Source: Lysobacteraceae bacterium SCN 69-320 (lineage in GTDB: Bacteria; Pseudomonadota; Gammaproteobacteria; Xanthomonadales; Rhodanobacteraceae). From it: 64,000 nt of DNA. Under the pieces are notes generated by a model that saw nothing but the letters and a program-made list of their open reading frames with translations, was not told the DNA's origin and made no database searches. Of the stretch, positions 39,007 through 48,498 are shown piece after piece. The stretch lies in assembly GCA_001725155.1 (NCBI GenBank), contig MEFP01000030.1, positions 496,001-560,000 of the forward strand. Reading direction: 5' to 3'. Position 1 is the first letter of the stretch. Each line of letters begins with the position of its first letter. Both the position numbers and the translations under genes were made by a program.

Positions 39007-39359
39007 GATCGTGCGCCCATTCGCTCTTATGCCCAGCTGCTCATCCCCACAACCCCGCCGAACGCCTGCTACGCAGACGTTCGTCCGCCCCCTTGACTCA
39101 AGGGGGCTCCGAAAAGCGGGACAGATCCGCAATTTCGGCGGAAAAGCCTGGGATTACTACGATTTTCGTCAGCACGAACGATGTAGCCCCGCAGACGTTG
39201 AGTTGAGCTGACTGCGAACCTGCGCCGCGTTTCACACGGCAGCAAAGGTCAACGCAGCATCTGATCCGCCCGTCGTCTGCACGCCGCCAGTCCTCCTTCT
39301 TCCCCAGGCCGTCGCGCCATTCGCGACCGAGCCGAAGCGCTCGTACCAGGATGCCTCTC
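39007..39359. other. Intergenic region between cysH and sat-cysC with palindrome
   Basis: This 353-base region contains the inverted repeat GCCCCCTTGA-n-TCAAGGGGGC (39087-39107), a relative of the intergenic palindrome near 34250. No T-run follows. A slightly AT-richer segment around 39150-39185 may carry a promoter for the downstream gene. No coding sequence is seen. Confidence 0.55.
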
Positions 39360-41111
39360 ATGTCCAGCACCGCCACTGTCCGCAACGACGAACTCCGCGA
39401 CACCTTGAATCCGCCGCACGGCGGCGAGCTCAAGGAACTCTATCTGCCGGCCGATGCGGCCGAAGCGCTGAAGCAGCACAGCGCGACCCTGCCGGGCTGG
39501 GATCTGAATCAGCGCCAGCTCTGCGATCTCGAACTGCTGCTCAACGGCGCGTTCTCGCCGCTGACCGGATTCCTGACGCGACGTGACTACGACCGCGTCG
39601 TGCAGGAGCTGCGCCTGGCCGACGGCACCCTGTGGCCGATTCCGATCACGCTCGACGTCAGCGAAGCCTTCGCCGCGAGCATCCAGGCCGGCGCCGACAT
39701 CGCGCTGCGCGACACGCAGGGTGTGCCGCTCGCGGTGCTGACCGTCGAGGACATCTATTTTCCCGACAAGCTCGCCGAAGCCCGCGGCGTGTTCGGCACG
39801 ACCGACACGACGCATCCCGGCGTGGCCGACCTGCTCCAGCGCAGCAACCCGGTCTATCTCGGCGGCACCCTGCGCGGCATCCAGCCGCCGCAGCACTACG
39901 ACTTCGCCGAGCTGCGCGAATCGCCGCGCCAGTTGCGCGAGCGCTTCGCGCGCCAGGGCTGGAGCACCATCGTCGCATTCCAGACGCGCAACCCCATGCA
40001 TCGCGCCCATCGCGAGCTGACCTTGCGCGCGGCCGAGCAGGTCGGTGCCAAGCTGCTGATCCAGCCCGTCGTCGGCCGCACCAAGCCCGGCGACGTGGAT
40101 CACTTCACGCGCGTGCGCTGCTATCGCGCACTGCTCAAGCACTATCCGAAGAACGACGCGAGCCTGTCGCTGCTGCCGCTGGCCATGCGCATGGGCGGTC
40201 CGCGCGAAGCGGTCTGGCACGCGATCATCCGCAAGAACTACGGCGCCTCGCATTTCATCATCGGCCGCGATCACGCCGGCCCCGGCACGGATGCGAGCGG
40301 CAAGCCGTTCTACGAGCCGTTCGCGGCCCAGGAACTGCTCGCGCGGCACCAGCAGGAAATCGGCATACGCGCCGTACCGTTCCCGGCCATGGTCTATGCG
40401 GCGAACCGCAATGCCTATCTGCCGTCGACCGAGGTGCGCGAAGACGACGAAGTCCGCGACATCTCCGGCACCGAGCTGCGCCGGCGCCTGGTCAGCGGCG
40501 AGGCGATCCCGGAATGGTTCACGTTCCCGGAAGTCGTCGACATCCTGCGCGAGCGCTATCCGGCCGGTGCGAACAAGGGTGTCGCGCTGCTGTTCACCGG
40601 CCTGTCGGGCTCGGGCAAGTCGACCCTCGCCGAAGCGGTCATCGCGAAGCTGCTTGAACGCAGCAGCCGGTCCATCACGCTGCTCGACGGCGACGAAGTG
40701 CGCAAGCATCTGTCCAAGGGACTGGGCTTCTCGCGCGAGGACCGCATCGCCAACGTCACGCGCATAGGCTGGGTCGCCAGCGAGATCGTGCGTCACGGCG
40801 GCATCGCGGTCTGCGCGCCGATCGCACCGTATGCGGAAACCCGCGCCGAGATCCGCCGCCTCGTCGAACAGCACGGGGCGTTCGTCGAGATCCACGTGTC
40901 CACGCCGATCGAAGTCTGCGAGAGCCGCGACCGCAAGGGTCTGTATGCCCAGGCGCGCGCCGGCAAGATCCCGCAGTTCACCGGCGTCAGCGATCCCTAC
41001 GAGGCGCCGGCGAATCCGGAGCTCGCGTTCGACACGACGGCGGCCGACGCCGGCGCCATCGCGAACCAGGTGCTGGCGTTCCTGCGCAATCGCGGACTGC
41101 TGGCCGACTGA
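39360..41111 (+). CDS. cysC: Bifunctional sulfate adenylyltransferase / adenylylsulfate kinase
   Basis: A 583-residue fusion that makes APS from sulfate and ATP and phosphorylates it to PAPS. The N-terminal part (to about 400) is a monofunctional-type ATP sulfurylase with QTRNPMHRAH (the HxxH motif), VGRTKPGD and FIIGRDHAGPG; the C-terminal part is APS kinase with P-loop TGLSGSGKST, LDGDEVR and the SREDRIANVTRIG segment. The start at 39360 follows AGGA eight bases before; an ATG nine bases upstream has no such site. It replaces the heterodimeric CysDN system, which is not seen in the window. Together with cysJIH it provides the pathway from sulfate to sulfide. Confidence 0.95.
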   Translation: MSSTATVRNDELRDTLNPPHGGELKELYLPADAAEALKQHSATLPGWDLNQRQLCDLELLLNGAFSPLTGFLTRRDYDRVVQELRLADGTLWPIPITLDVSEAFAASIQAGADIALRDTQGVPLAVLTVEDIYFPDKLAEARGVFGTTDTTHPGVADLLQRSNPVYLGGTLRGIQPPQHYDFAELRESPRQLRERFARQGWSTIVAFQTRNPMHRAHRELTLRAAEQVGAKLLIQPVVGRTKPGDVDHFTRVRCYRALLKHYPKNDASLSLLPLAMRMGGPREAVWHAIIRKNYGASHFIIGRDHAGPGTDASGKPFYEPFAAQELLARHQQEIGIRAVPFPAMVYAANRNAYLPSTEVREDDEVRDISGTELRRRLVSGEAIPEWFTFPEVVDILRERYPAGANKGVALLFTGLSGSGKSTLAEAVIAKLLERSSRSITLLDGDEVRKHLSKGLGFSREDRIANVTRIGWVASEIVRHGGIAVCAPIAPYAETRAEIRRLVEQHGAFVEIHVSTPIEVCESRDRKGLYAQARAGKIPQFTGVSDPYEAPANPELAFDTTAADAGAIANQVLAFLRNRGLLAD

Positions 41112-41381
41112 GCGTCCTGAAGCACCGGCGTCGCGGCGGACGCATCGGCGCAATGCCGGACGACCGTCGCGCTCGCCCGGCGGGGCGTCGCCGCGTGCCG
41201 GGATCTCGACGCCGGCCGGGTCGGCAACCACGGGCCCCGGATCTGTTGCTTCCACCTTTGCACATCTGCCGTAAACGAAAAAATGGCATGATGCGTCGCA
41301 CCGCGAATACGCGCTAGCAAGCAATGGCGTGCCCGCGCCCGGGCACGTTTCCCCCTGTCTTGCCGCCCCACGGAGCCGCCC

Positions 41382-42077
41382 ATGTCCGACTATCGCCTGC
41401 AGCTGCTGATCGACCCCAACGATCTGGTCATCATCCGCGCCGCCGGCCAGCGCATCACGCTGGCCAGATCGGTCAACTCCGACAGCTCGCCGAATGTGAT
41501 CTGGCTGTCCGTAGAGCCATTCCAGAGCACCGAGGTGCAGTGGACCGACGAATACGGCATCTATGCGTCGACGACCTCGGTAACGCAGGGCGCGTCGATT
41601 ACCAAGGTGTCGGAAACCCCGATACCGGCCCAGGACGGCGCGAGCTACAGCTTCACTGCGGCGGCCGTCTTCAACGGCCCGTTTCCCGGCGGCGTGCCGC
41701 GCGGCACGTACCAGGCGCAGAACGACATGCCGTACAGCGCCTATCCGGTGCTCACCTTCGGCCTGATGCAGTCGGCCCTGGTCAACCAGCAGCATGCCGA
41801 GCACAAGCCGATCTCGGCCGTACCGGTGCTCGCGACGCAGGTCGCCAGCCTGACGCCGTCGAACACGGTATACATCTGGCTGCAGTCGCAGTTCGGCAGC
41901 CAGACCGTCATCTCCAAGATCATCGGCTCCCTGACGGTCGCGCGCTTCGGCGGCGGGGTCAGCGAGATCTCGCTCAAGTACGATCCCAATCGCGGCGTGT
42001 TCGCGCCGCTGCCGGGCAAAGGCAAGGCACAGGCCGAGCATCCGCATATCGAGCTGGTGACGCCGCTGCTGCACTGA
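41382..42077 (+). CDS. Unnamed-family protein, paralogue 1 (DYRLQLLIDP family)
   Basis: A 231-residue protein without signal peptide or membrane segment, starting MSDYRLQLLIDPNDLVIIRAAG. Conserved blocks shared with the gene at 47162 include AGQRITLA, VNSDSSPNVIWLS, PFQSTEVQW, EYGIYAST, QDGASYSFT, LTFGL, TVYIWLQSQF and RFGGGV. The pattern is mostly beta-strand, ending in TPLL. I recall similar hypothetical proteins in other proteobacteria but know no family name or function. GGAG-like spacing before the ATG is weak. The 270 bases upstream hold an AT-richer tract near 41270-41290, a possible promoter. Confidence 0.85.
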   Translation: MSDYRLQLLIDPNDLVIIRAAGQRITLARSVNSDSSPNVIWLSVEPFQSTEVQWTDEYGIYASTTSVTQGASITKVSETPIPAQDGASYSFTAAAVFNGPFPGGVPRGTYQAQNDMPYSAYPVLTFGLMQSALVNQQHAEHKPISAVPVLATQVASLTPSNTVYIWLQSQFGSQTVISKIIGSLTVARFGGGVSEISLKYDPNRGVFAPLPGKGKAQAEHPHIELVTPLLH

Positions 42078-42382
42078 GGCGCGCCGGCAGGGCGCGAACG
42101 GCGCAAGCGATCCGCGCTGCCCAGCGGGCCGGCAACCGGCCTGTGCGCGGTGACGGTCACGGCACCTGCATGCCGGTGCGGCCGACGCGCGGGACCGTCG
42201 CGCTCGCGGGCACGCGCAGCGGACCGCACGACAGCTCGCCGGCACCTGGCCCGTGGGTCTCACGGCGTTGGGAGAATTCCCAGCCGGCGGCGGAATACTC
42301 CGAGGTTCGCGCCGGCATTGCGCCGAGGCGCCGGCGAACGATGCGGCTCAGACTGACGGCCGCTCATCGGAGGACTGCCGCC
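42078..42382. other. Intergenic region, nothing recognised
   Basis: About 305 bases between the first paralogue and the DUF4124 gene. A small hairpin (GGCCGGCAACCGGCC, near 42130) is present but without a T-run. The ribosome-binding site CGGAGGA lies at the right end, just before the next gene. Confidence 0.5.
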
Positions 42383-42988
42383 ATGCCGGATCGCCTGTCG
42401 CTGCTCTCGCTGCCGTCGCTGCTTCTGCTCCTGATCACCCATGCACTGCCCGCGCCGGCACTGACCATTCATCGCTGCACCGACCGCGACGGCGCCGTCG
42501 CGTTCCAGGACCGCCCCTGCGCCGCGCATCTGCAGGCACGCGAAGTCGTGCTGCGCGCCGAGCCCACCGCGACCAGCGCGCCAGCAGAGAACCGCGGCGA
42601 GCCGGCCCCGGGCAGCGCTCCGACGAAATCGCGGCGCAACGGCGCTGCTGCGACGAGACCTGCACCACGAACGCGCAGCCGGCGCCCGTCGCCGGCCGTC
42701 GAGGCCGTCGCGACGTCCTGGGAATGCCGTGCCGGCAACGGCGAGGTCTTCTACCAGCACGGCCCCTGCCCGGCCGCCGTGATCGGCGACACCGGGCAGC
42801 GCGCAGCGGCGACTCGCGGCCGCCGACGCGCCGGCGTGCAGACCGTGCCGGTCGCCGGCCGCCCCATTGCGCGCGCCGAAGCCTGCCGCCGCATCCATGC
42901 GGCCAGCGCGAGCGACCGCGCCGGACACGAGCGCGACGAGGACGTCACGACCTACGAACGCAATCTCGGTCGCGATCCCTGCCGCTGA
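42383..42988 (+). CDS. Exported DUF4124-type protein
   Basis: A 201-residue protein with signal peptide (MPDRLSLLSLPSLLLLLITHALPAPA) and GGAGG nine bases before the ATG. The DUF4124 module, IHRCTDRDGAVAFQDRPCAA, follows directly: a short Cys-containing 'KCxDxxGxVxYxDxPC' pattern; a second similar piece, WECRAGNGEVFYQHGPCPA, occurs in the C-terminal half. The middle is Pro/Arg/Ala-rich linker. Function of the module is unknown; it is common in periplasmic proteins of beta- and gammaproteobacteria. It lies on the same strand as the first paralogue and convergent with the regulator pair downstream. Confidence 0.82.
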   Translation: MPDRLSLLSLPSLLLLLITHALPAPALTIHRCTDRDGAVAFQDRPCAAHLQAREVVLRAEPTATSAPAENRGEPAPGSAPTKSRRNGAAATRPAPRTRSRRPSPAVEAVATSWECRAGNGEVFYQHGPCPAAVIGDTGQRAAATRGRRRAGVQTVPVAGRPIARAEACRRIHAASASDRAGHERDEDVTTYERNLGRDPCR

Positions 42989-43154
42989 CGGCGATACCTT
43001 GCCCGGTGCCGGGACACGGCCGAAGGCCAGCGACAGTCATCGACGCAGCGGCGCAGCGGCGCTGACGGCAGTGGCGATGGCGGCGACCACCTTCGCCGCT
43101 GCATTCCCGCGCGCGCAACGGCGATCGTTTCACGTCGATGCGCCGACCCGCGGC

Positions 43155-43538
43155 TCAACCACCGGCGGTATGCGGCGGCGGCCGACAGACCACCTGCGGA
43201 TCGCAGACCACGGTATCGCCGGTCTCCTTGTCCCGCAGCAGCAGCGCGACTTGGACGAGATAGGTCACGCTGTTGCGGACATCGACGCTGACTTCGCGTC
43301 CGGACGGCGCGACCTCGGGTACCCCGAACTGGTCGCGCGCGTCGCTGGTGACCAGGTCCTCGATGACGTAGTTCGGCGATTCCGACGACAGCGAAAACGT
43401 CAGCCGGGCGTCGCGCTGGCGCACGAGTACGGGATGCGGCTCGAACACGAAGAAATAGCGCTCGCGGCCGGCGTTGCCGCCTTCGGGCACGCGCGCGACG
43501 GTCAGGCTGACCGGAACGGATTTCGGGCTGTCACTCAT
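43155..43538 (-). CDS. Small beta-rich protein coupled to the nSTAND regulator
   Basis: A 127-residue protein starting MSDSPKSVPVSLTVARVPEGG, with GGAGA eight bases before the ATG. Its ATG overlaps the end of the large regulator gene by eight bases, so it is translated from the same message. It has no signal peptide; segments RYFFVFEPHPVLVRQ, ARLTFSLSSESPNYVI and NSVTYLVQVALLLRDKETGDTVVCDPQVVC look like a beta sandwich with two Cys at the end. The family is not recognised. It could be an effector, partner or ligand-binding domain for the regulator; that is inference from coupling only. Confidence 0.8.
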   Translation of the reverse strand: MSDSPKSVPVSLTVARVPEGGNAGRERYFFVFEPHPVLVRQRDARLTFSLSSESPNYVIEDLVTSDARDQFGVPEVAPSGREVSVDVRNSVTYLVQVALLLRDKETGDTVVCDPQVVCRPPPHTAGG

Positions 43539-46500
43539 GCGGATTCTCCTGCGGCAGATGGATGGCGAGAAAACGTCGATAGTCCGGATGGCGATAGCCG
43601 GCCGCGGCGAGGCGCTGGCGCAGCGTCGGCACGGCGGCCGTATCGCCGACGAGCACGGCGATGCGCAGGCGCGCATCGAGTGCGGCGACATCCTCGTCCG
43701 GCGATGCCGCGGACAGATCGCGCGCGGCGGCGGCGAAGACCGCGGCGGCGGGTCCGGCCGCGCCGGTGGCGATTTCGGCGCGCGCCAGCAGCGCCTGCAT
43801 CAGCACGGGTCGCGCCGATGCGGATATCGCCGCAGGCAATGCACGCAGTTCGACCACGATCGCATCGAGCTCGGCGGCACGCTCGGCCGGCATGGCCGCG
43901 AGCCGCTGCGCCTTGCGCAAGCGCAGCAGCAGCCGCAGCAGCGGCGCGTCGGGCAATGCTTCCGCCTGCCCTGCGGCCAGCGGCAGCGCGCCGGTAGCGC
44001 GCAACACGGTACGCGCGTGCGCCGGATCGACGGTTTCGAGCGCGGCGCCGAGTTGCAGGCCGGCAACGAACGCATCGCGGGCCCATTCACTGTTGCTCGC
44101 GTCGGCCGCGGCCAGCTCCGTCAACGTATCGCTGGCGGACTGGAACAGTTGCACCGCGTCGGCCGCTTCGCCGCGGGCCAGGCGCGTGCGCCCCAGATGC
44201 TGCCGGGCCAGCGCCTCGCGCTGCCGCCAGCGGCTGTCCTCCGGATGATCGCGGCGCAACGCGGCCAGCAGCGGCAGCGCTTCGCGCTGATACGCCTCGG
44301 CTGCGACCAGCGCCGGCACCGCTTCTTCGACCCGCGCCTGCCAGATCAGGCTGTCGGCCAGGTCGGCCATGACCGCAGCCTCGCCGGGCTGGCGCTGCAG
44401 CACCTCGCGTTTGAGGCGCGTCGATTCGGCGAACCGCTCGCGCGCGGACCCGAGGCGGCGCGCATCGAAATCCAGGGTCGCGAGATTGTTGAGCGCGTAG
44501 GACAGCTCGAGCTCAGCCTGACTGTCGCCGGGCCGCAGCGCGACGAGGCGCAGCGCGGCGGTCCGATAGCGCTGCCACTGCCGCGCCGCCGTGTCGGCGT
44601 CGCCGCGGCGGTAAGCGACCTGACCGCTCCAGAATGCCGCGTTGCCGAGCTCCAGCCAGGCCGCGGCGGCGTGCGGATCGCGCCGCACGAGTTGTTCGGC
44701 CAACGCCTGCGCATGAGCGAACGCCTCAGCAGCATCGCCGGCGCCGCGCGCGAAGCGGATCTCACCGATCTGGCGCGACGCGCGCAGGTGCAGCATCAGG
44801 GTCGACGCGTCCTCCGGTTGCGCGCGCAGATAGTCCAGCGCCGCCGTGCCGACCGAATCCAGCAGATCGAGCCGGCCCAGGCCGCGCAGACGTTCGGTCA
44901 GATCGCCGAGCATGTAGCCCACGAGCGCCTCGGCTTCGCTGCGACGGTGCTCGGCTTCGGCGCGCGCCTGCAGCGCGAGCGCGCCGCCGGCGACGGCCGC
45001 GAGGGCGCAAACCAGCAGCAGCACCAGCGCAAACGCGTTGCGGCGCCGTTGACGGCGGAAGCGCTGCAGCGAAGCTGTGACGAAGGCCTGCGTTGCGCCG
45101 TCCAGCGCGATCTGTCCGTCGCGCGCGAGCAGGTCCGCGTCGTCGAGCTGGCTGCCGCCCGGCAGCAGGAAGTCGCGCCGCCGGCCTTCCGCCTGCCAGC
45201 GTGCCGAAGCCGCGGCGAGCCGCGCGCGCGCCAGCAGCAGCCGGTGGTTCTCCGCTATCCAGTCGCGCACCCGCGGCCAGTTGCGCAACAGCGATTCGTG
45301 CGCGACGGCGACGCAGGGTTCACTGCCTCCGCGCGTGGCGACGAACAGGCGCTGCTCGACCAGCGCCTGGGCAAGCTCGCGCAGCGGCGCCTCGTCGAGT
45401 TCGCGCCAGCTCACGCGTCGCGCCAGCACGGTGCCGTCGTCGCCGAGCGCGACCAGGCGTCGCAGCAGTTGCGGCAGGCTGCGCTGCACGGCCGCCGGCA
45501 AGGCGACGAATGCCTGTTCCGCTCGCTGCGCAAGCGCGCCTTCGAGACCGCCCATCGCGCGATAGCCGGCGAAGGTCAGCAGGCCGCCGCTGCGCCGATG
45601 GTAGATCTCCAGCAAGGCATGCTGCAGCAATGGCAACGGCTGCGGCTGACGTACGGCGCTGTCGCGCAGCACGTCGTCCAGACGCGCCGAAGTCAGCGCG
45701 TCGACCTCGAAGCGCAGGCCGGCGGCCAGCGCCGGCGCACGGATGATCTGCGCCAGTTCGCCGGCATCGAGCAGCGGCAGATTGTAGCTGCCGCCATCGA
45801 GCTTGAGCGCCAGCAGCGCCGGGACGCCGGCGATGCGTGGATAGAAATCGTCGCGGCAGGCGGCCAGCACCAGCACATGCCCGCCCTGCAACAGGCCGCT
45901 CAGAGTGCGGAACAGTCGCTGCGGCTGAGTCGAAGCGCCGCCGGCCGCATGCAGCAACTGCTCAAGCGGATCGAGCAGCAACAGCACCGCCGGATGACGG
46001 CCCGCCGCCGCACGACGCGCAAGGCGCTCTGCGATGCGTACGGCCAGCACGGCCGCATCGTCGTCGAGCGCGGCGATCAGCATGTCGCGCTCGCCGCGCA
46101 GGAACAGCGCCTCGTCGCCGACGCGCCAGGCGAGCAGCGCATCGGCCAGCGCCGCGACCGCGTCCTGCGCCGCGTTGCGCAGATCGAGTTCGGCCACAGC
46201 GGCGACGCGGCAGCCGCCGAAGCCGGCCGGCTGGGTCAGCAGCGGCACCACGCCGGCGCGCAGCAGCGAACTCTTGCCGCAGCCGCTCGGCCCCAGTACG
46301 AGCACGAAGCCGCGATCTTCGTCGCGACGCCGCTGCAGCGCGGCCAGCACGTCGGCCTGGGCGCGCGTGCGGCCGAAGAACACCTCGCGATGCTCGGCCG
46401 CGAATGCGGCCAGTCCGACATACGGCGCACCGCGTGTCCAGGTTGCCGCCTGCCGGCGGCGCGGGCCGCTGCCGTCGAGGAACGCGACGTCAGCGACGAG

Positions 46501-46833
46501 GCGATAGCCGCGCTTGCGCACGGTCGCGACGTAGCGCGGCTCGGTCGCGCTGTCGCCGAGTGCGCGGCGCAGCTGCGCGATGCTCTTGTGCACGGGATTA
46601 TCGCCGTAGAACGTGCCGCGCCAGCATTCGATCAGCAGCTGCTCGGTGCTGACCACGTCGCCGGCGAACTCGCACAGCACGACCAGCACCTCCATCAGCC
46701 GCGGCTCCAGCGCAACGCGAAGACCGTCGCGTTCAAGGCTGCAGGCCGCCGCATCGGCCAGCCAGTCGCCGACGCGGAAGCGCACCGCCGCGGCCGGTGG
46801 CATGACCAGGTTGGCGGACGGCAGGGCGCTCAT
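43531..46833 (-). CDS. Winged-helix / nSTAND-like NTPase regulator with membrane segment and TPR-like C-terminus
   Basis: A 1100-residue signalling protein. N-terminal winged helix of the OmpR/CadC type (about 17-110; LEPRLMEVLVVLCEFAGDVVSTEQL, HKSIAQLRRALGD, VATVRKRGYRLV). Then an nSTAND1-like NTPase: GLAAFAAEHREVFFGRTRAQ, Walker A LGPSGCGKSS (about 181-190), Walker B VLLLLDPLEQLL, and VLVLAACRDDFYP. A membrane segment (about 600-622, FALVLLLVCALAAVAGGALAL) is followed by about 480 residues of helical, TPR-like repeats. STAND proteins act as NTP-driven switches; a DNA-binding membrane form would act like CadC. The start MSALPSANLVMPP (46833) is the best internal Met; the frame continues to 46941. 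A small gene is coupled behind it. Confidence 0.9.
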   Translation of the reverse strand: MSALPSANLVMPPAAAVRFRVGDWLADAAACSLERDGLRVALEPRLMEVLVVLCEFAGDVVSTEQLLIECWRGTFYGDNPVHKSIAQLRRALGDSATEPRYVATVRKRGYRLVADVAFLDGSGPRRRQAATWTRGAPYVGLAAFAAEHREVFFGRTRAQADVLAALQRRRDEDRGFVLVLGPSGCGKSSLLRAGVVPLLTQPAGFGGCRVAAVAELDLRNAAQDAVAALADALLAWRVGDEALFLRGERDMLIAALDDDAAVLAVRIAERLARRAAAGRHPAVLLLLDPLEQLLHAAGGASTQPQRLFRTLSGLLQGGHVLVLAACRDDFYPRIAGVPALLALKLDGGSYNLPLLDAGELAQIIRAPALAAGLRFEVDALTSARLDDVLRDSAVRQPQPLPLLQHALLEIYHRRSGGLLTFAGYRAMGGLEGALAQRAEQAFVALPAAVQRSLPQLLRRLVALGDDGTVLARRVSWRELDEAPLRELAQALVEQRLFVATRGGSEPCVAVAHESLLRNWPRVRDWIAENHRLLLARARLAAASARWQAEGRRRDFLLPGGSQLDDADLLARDGQIALDGATQAFVTASLQRFRRQRRRNAFALVLLLVCALAAVAGGALALQARAEAEHRRSEAEALVGYMLGDLTERLRGLGRLDLLDSVGTAALDYLRAQPEDASTLMLHLRASRQIGEIRFARGAGDAAEAFAHAQALAEQLVRRDPHAAAAWLELGNAAFWSGQVAYRRGDADTAARQWQRYRTAALRLVALRPGDSQAELELSYALNNLATLDFDARRLGSARERFAESTRLKREVLQRQPGEAAVMADLADSLIWQARVEEAVPALVAAEAYQREALPLLAALRRDHPEDSRWRQREALARQHLGRTRLARGEAADAVQLFQSASDTLTELAAADASNSEWARDAFVAGLQLGAALETVDPAHARTVLRATGALPLAAGQAEALPDAPLLRLLLRLRKAQRLAAMPAERAAELDAIVVELRALPAAISASARPVLMQALLARAEIATGAAGPAAAVFAAAARDLSAASPDEDVAALDARLRIAVLVGDTAAVPTLRQRLAAAGYRHPDYRRFLAIHLPQENPHE

Positions 46834-47161
46834 CGTGCCGTCCCGTGCCGCACGACGGAGCGCGGCGCGTCCGCAGGTCTGAAGTGTCGGTACGCATGCC
46901 GCATGGCAAGGCCACTCGTCGAGAAAGGAACGGCGCGGCACGCCGCGGTATCACGGCGCGCGACGGCGCAGCATGCCGCCGCGAATGGCGACATAAACGC
47001 TGCGAATCTCACTATGTTACATGTTGAAACAGATCCCTGTGCGCAAAGTGGTTTCGTGCAACAGACGCAGGAATAGGCTGTTTCTGCACCGCGACGGCCG
47101 AGCCGCCCGGTGCACGACCCCTACGCCGCCACAGCGGCAATTCCGCCCCTGGAGCACTCCC
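46834..47161. other. Divergent promoter region between regulator and paralogue 2
   Basis: This 328-base region separates the nSTAND-type regulator gene from the second family paralogue. Around 46995-47060 it becomes AT-richer (ACTATGTTACATGTTGAAACAG), the likely promoter segment for one or both genes. No confident operator symmetry was found. If the regulator binds DNA in this locus, this is the first place to test. Confidence 0.5.
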
Positions 47162-47860
47162 ATGCCCGACTATCGTCTGCAACTGCTGATCGACCCGACC
47201 GATCTCAGCGTCATCCGCACCGCCGGCCAGCGCATCACCCTGGCCAAGCCCGTCAACTCCGACAGCTCGCCGAACGTGATCTGGCTGTCCATCGACCCGT
47301 TCCAGAGCACCGAAGTGCAGTGGAGCGAGGAATACGGCATCTACGCCTCCACGACCGCCGTGCAGCAGGGCGCGTCGATCACCAAGCTGTCGGAGACCGG
47401 CGTGCCGGCCCAGGACGGCGCGAGCTACTCGTTCACCTCGGCGGCGACCTTCAACGGTCCGTTCTCCAGCGGCAGCGTCGCGCGCGGCTCCTACGGCGCG
47501 CAGAACGACATGCCGAACTCGAACTATCCGATGCTGACCTTCGGCCTGACCCAGTCGGCGCTGATCAACCAGAAGCCGGCCGAGCGCAAGCCGATCTCGG
47601 CCACGCCGGTGCTCGCGACGCAGTTCGCCAACATGACGCCGTTCTCGACGGTCTACATCTGGCTGCAGTCGCAGTTCAGCAGCGAAACCATCATCACCAA
47701 GATCACCGGCAAGACGTCCAAGGCCCGTTTCGGCGGCGGCGTCAACGACCTGAGCCTCAAGTACGACGCCAACCTCGGCGTGTTCGTGCCGGTGTCGGCC
47801 CAGGGCAAGGCGCTGGCCGACCATCCGAATGTCGAGCTGTCGACGCCGCTGCTGTTCTGA
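47162..47860 (+). CDS. Unnamed-family protein, paralogue 2 (DYRLQLLIDP family)
   Basis: A 232-residue protein, MPDYRLQLLIDPTDLSVIRTAG, clearly homologous over its full length to the product of 41382-42077; by eye about two-thirds of positions are identical, with the same blocks VNSDSSPNVIWLS, PFQSTEVQW, EYGIYAST, TVYIWLQSQF and RFGGGV. No signal peptide, no Cys. Predicted mostly beta. The start is fixed by homology (the frame opens at 47021). It heads a run with a secreted Cys-rich protein and paralogue 3, and is divergent from the nSTAND-type regulator. Function unknown. Confidence 0.87.
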   Translation: MPDYRLQLLIDPTDLSVIRTAGQRITLAKPVNSDSSPNVIWLSIDPFQSTEVQWSEEYGIYASTTAVQQGASITKLSETGVPAQDGASYSFTSAATFNGPFSSGSVARGSYGAQNDMPNSNYPMLTFGLTQSALINQKPAERKPISATPVLATQFANMTPFSTVYIWLQSQFSSETIITKITGKTSKARFGGGVNDLSLKYDANLGVFVPVSAQGKALADHPNVELSTPLLF

Positions 47861-47922
47861 TCCGTCCGCGCGCCGTCCGCCGGACGGCGCGCGCCTCTTC
47901 CGTTTCACCACAGGAGGCTGCC

Positions 47923-48450
47923 ATGACCTTCCTTCACCACGGCCGCAACATGCTGGCCGCTCTCGTCCTGCTGTTCGTCGCGCCGCTGTGCCAGGCGCAG
48001 GTTCCGACCTGCGATGCGCTGACCCTGTACGGCAATGCCGTCAACAGCGGCCTTTGCCGCGACCTGAGTCCGACCACGCAGAACCTCTGGGTCTGCGAAC
48101 TCAGCGGCGTGAATCCGGATGTGCACACGACGTTCAACGTCGCTACCGCGCTGCACGTTACCGTGCGCACCGGAGCCAATCCGCCGACCTGCCAGGGCAA
48201 TTCCACCCTGGCCGGCAACTGGCCGCCGGCCGGCGGCGCCGGCCTGACGATCGCGGCCGGCCAGCCGGCCAATGTCTGCAACGTCAGCATCACCAACTGG
48301 GTCGCGCGCCTGAATGCAGTACCGCAGGTACCCAACGGCGGCGCGACGGCCTGCCGTGCGGGGTTCCTCGCCGCGCTTGCAGCCGGCCGCCTGAGCAACG
48401 CGGTGGCGCAGAGCTATCTGAACACCTGCAATGCACAGGCCTGCCCCTGA
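47923..48450 (+). CDS. Secreted Cys-containing hypothetical protein
   Basis: A 175-residue exported protein with AGGAGG seven to eight bases before the ATG and signal peptide MTFLHHGRNMLAALVLLFVAPLCQA. The mature part has about eight Cys residues spread evenly (TCDALTLYG, GLCRDL, WVCELSG, PTCQGN, NVCNVS, TACRAG, NTCNAQACP), suggesting several disulfides, and is otherwise small-residue-rich. No family recognised. It sits between paralogues 2 and 3, 62 bases after one and 48 before the other, on the same strand, so an operon of three is likely. Confidence 0.8.
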   Translation: MTFLHHGRNMLAALVLLFVAPLCQAQVPTCDALTLYGNAVNSGLCRDLSPTTQNLWVCELSGVNPDVHTTFNVATALHVTVRTGANPPTCQGNSTLAGNWPPAGGAGLTIAAGQPANVCNVSITNWVARLNAVPQVPNGGATACRAGFLAALAAGRLSNAVAQSYLNTCNAQACP

Positions 48451-48498
48451 GCCCTGCGCGCCCGGACTCGTCCGGTCCGGGCGCTTCGGCGCATCGCC

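Noticed and set aside
43474-47076. 1200-codon plus-strand open frame opposite the nSTAND regulator
   Set aside because: Gln/Arg/Ala-rich shadow without domain motifs; the minus-strand frame has Walker A, winged helix and TM.
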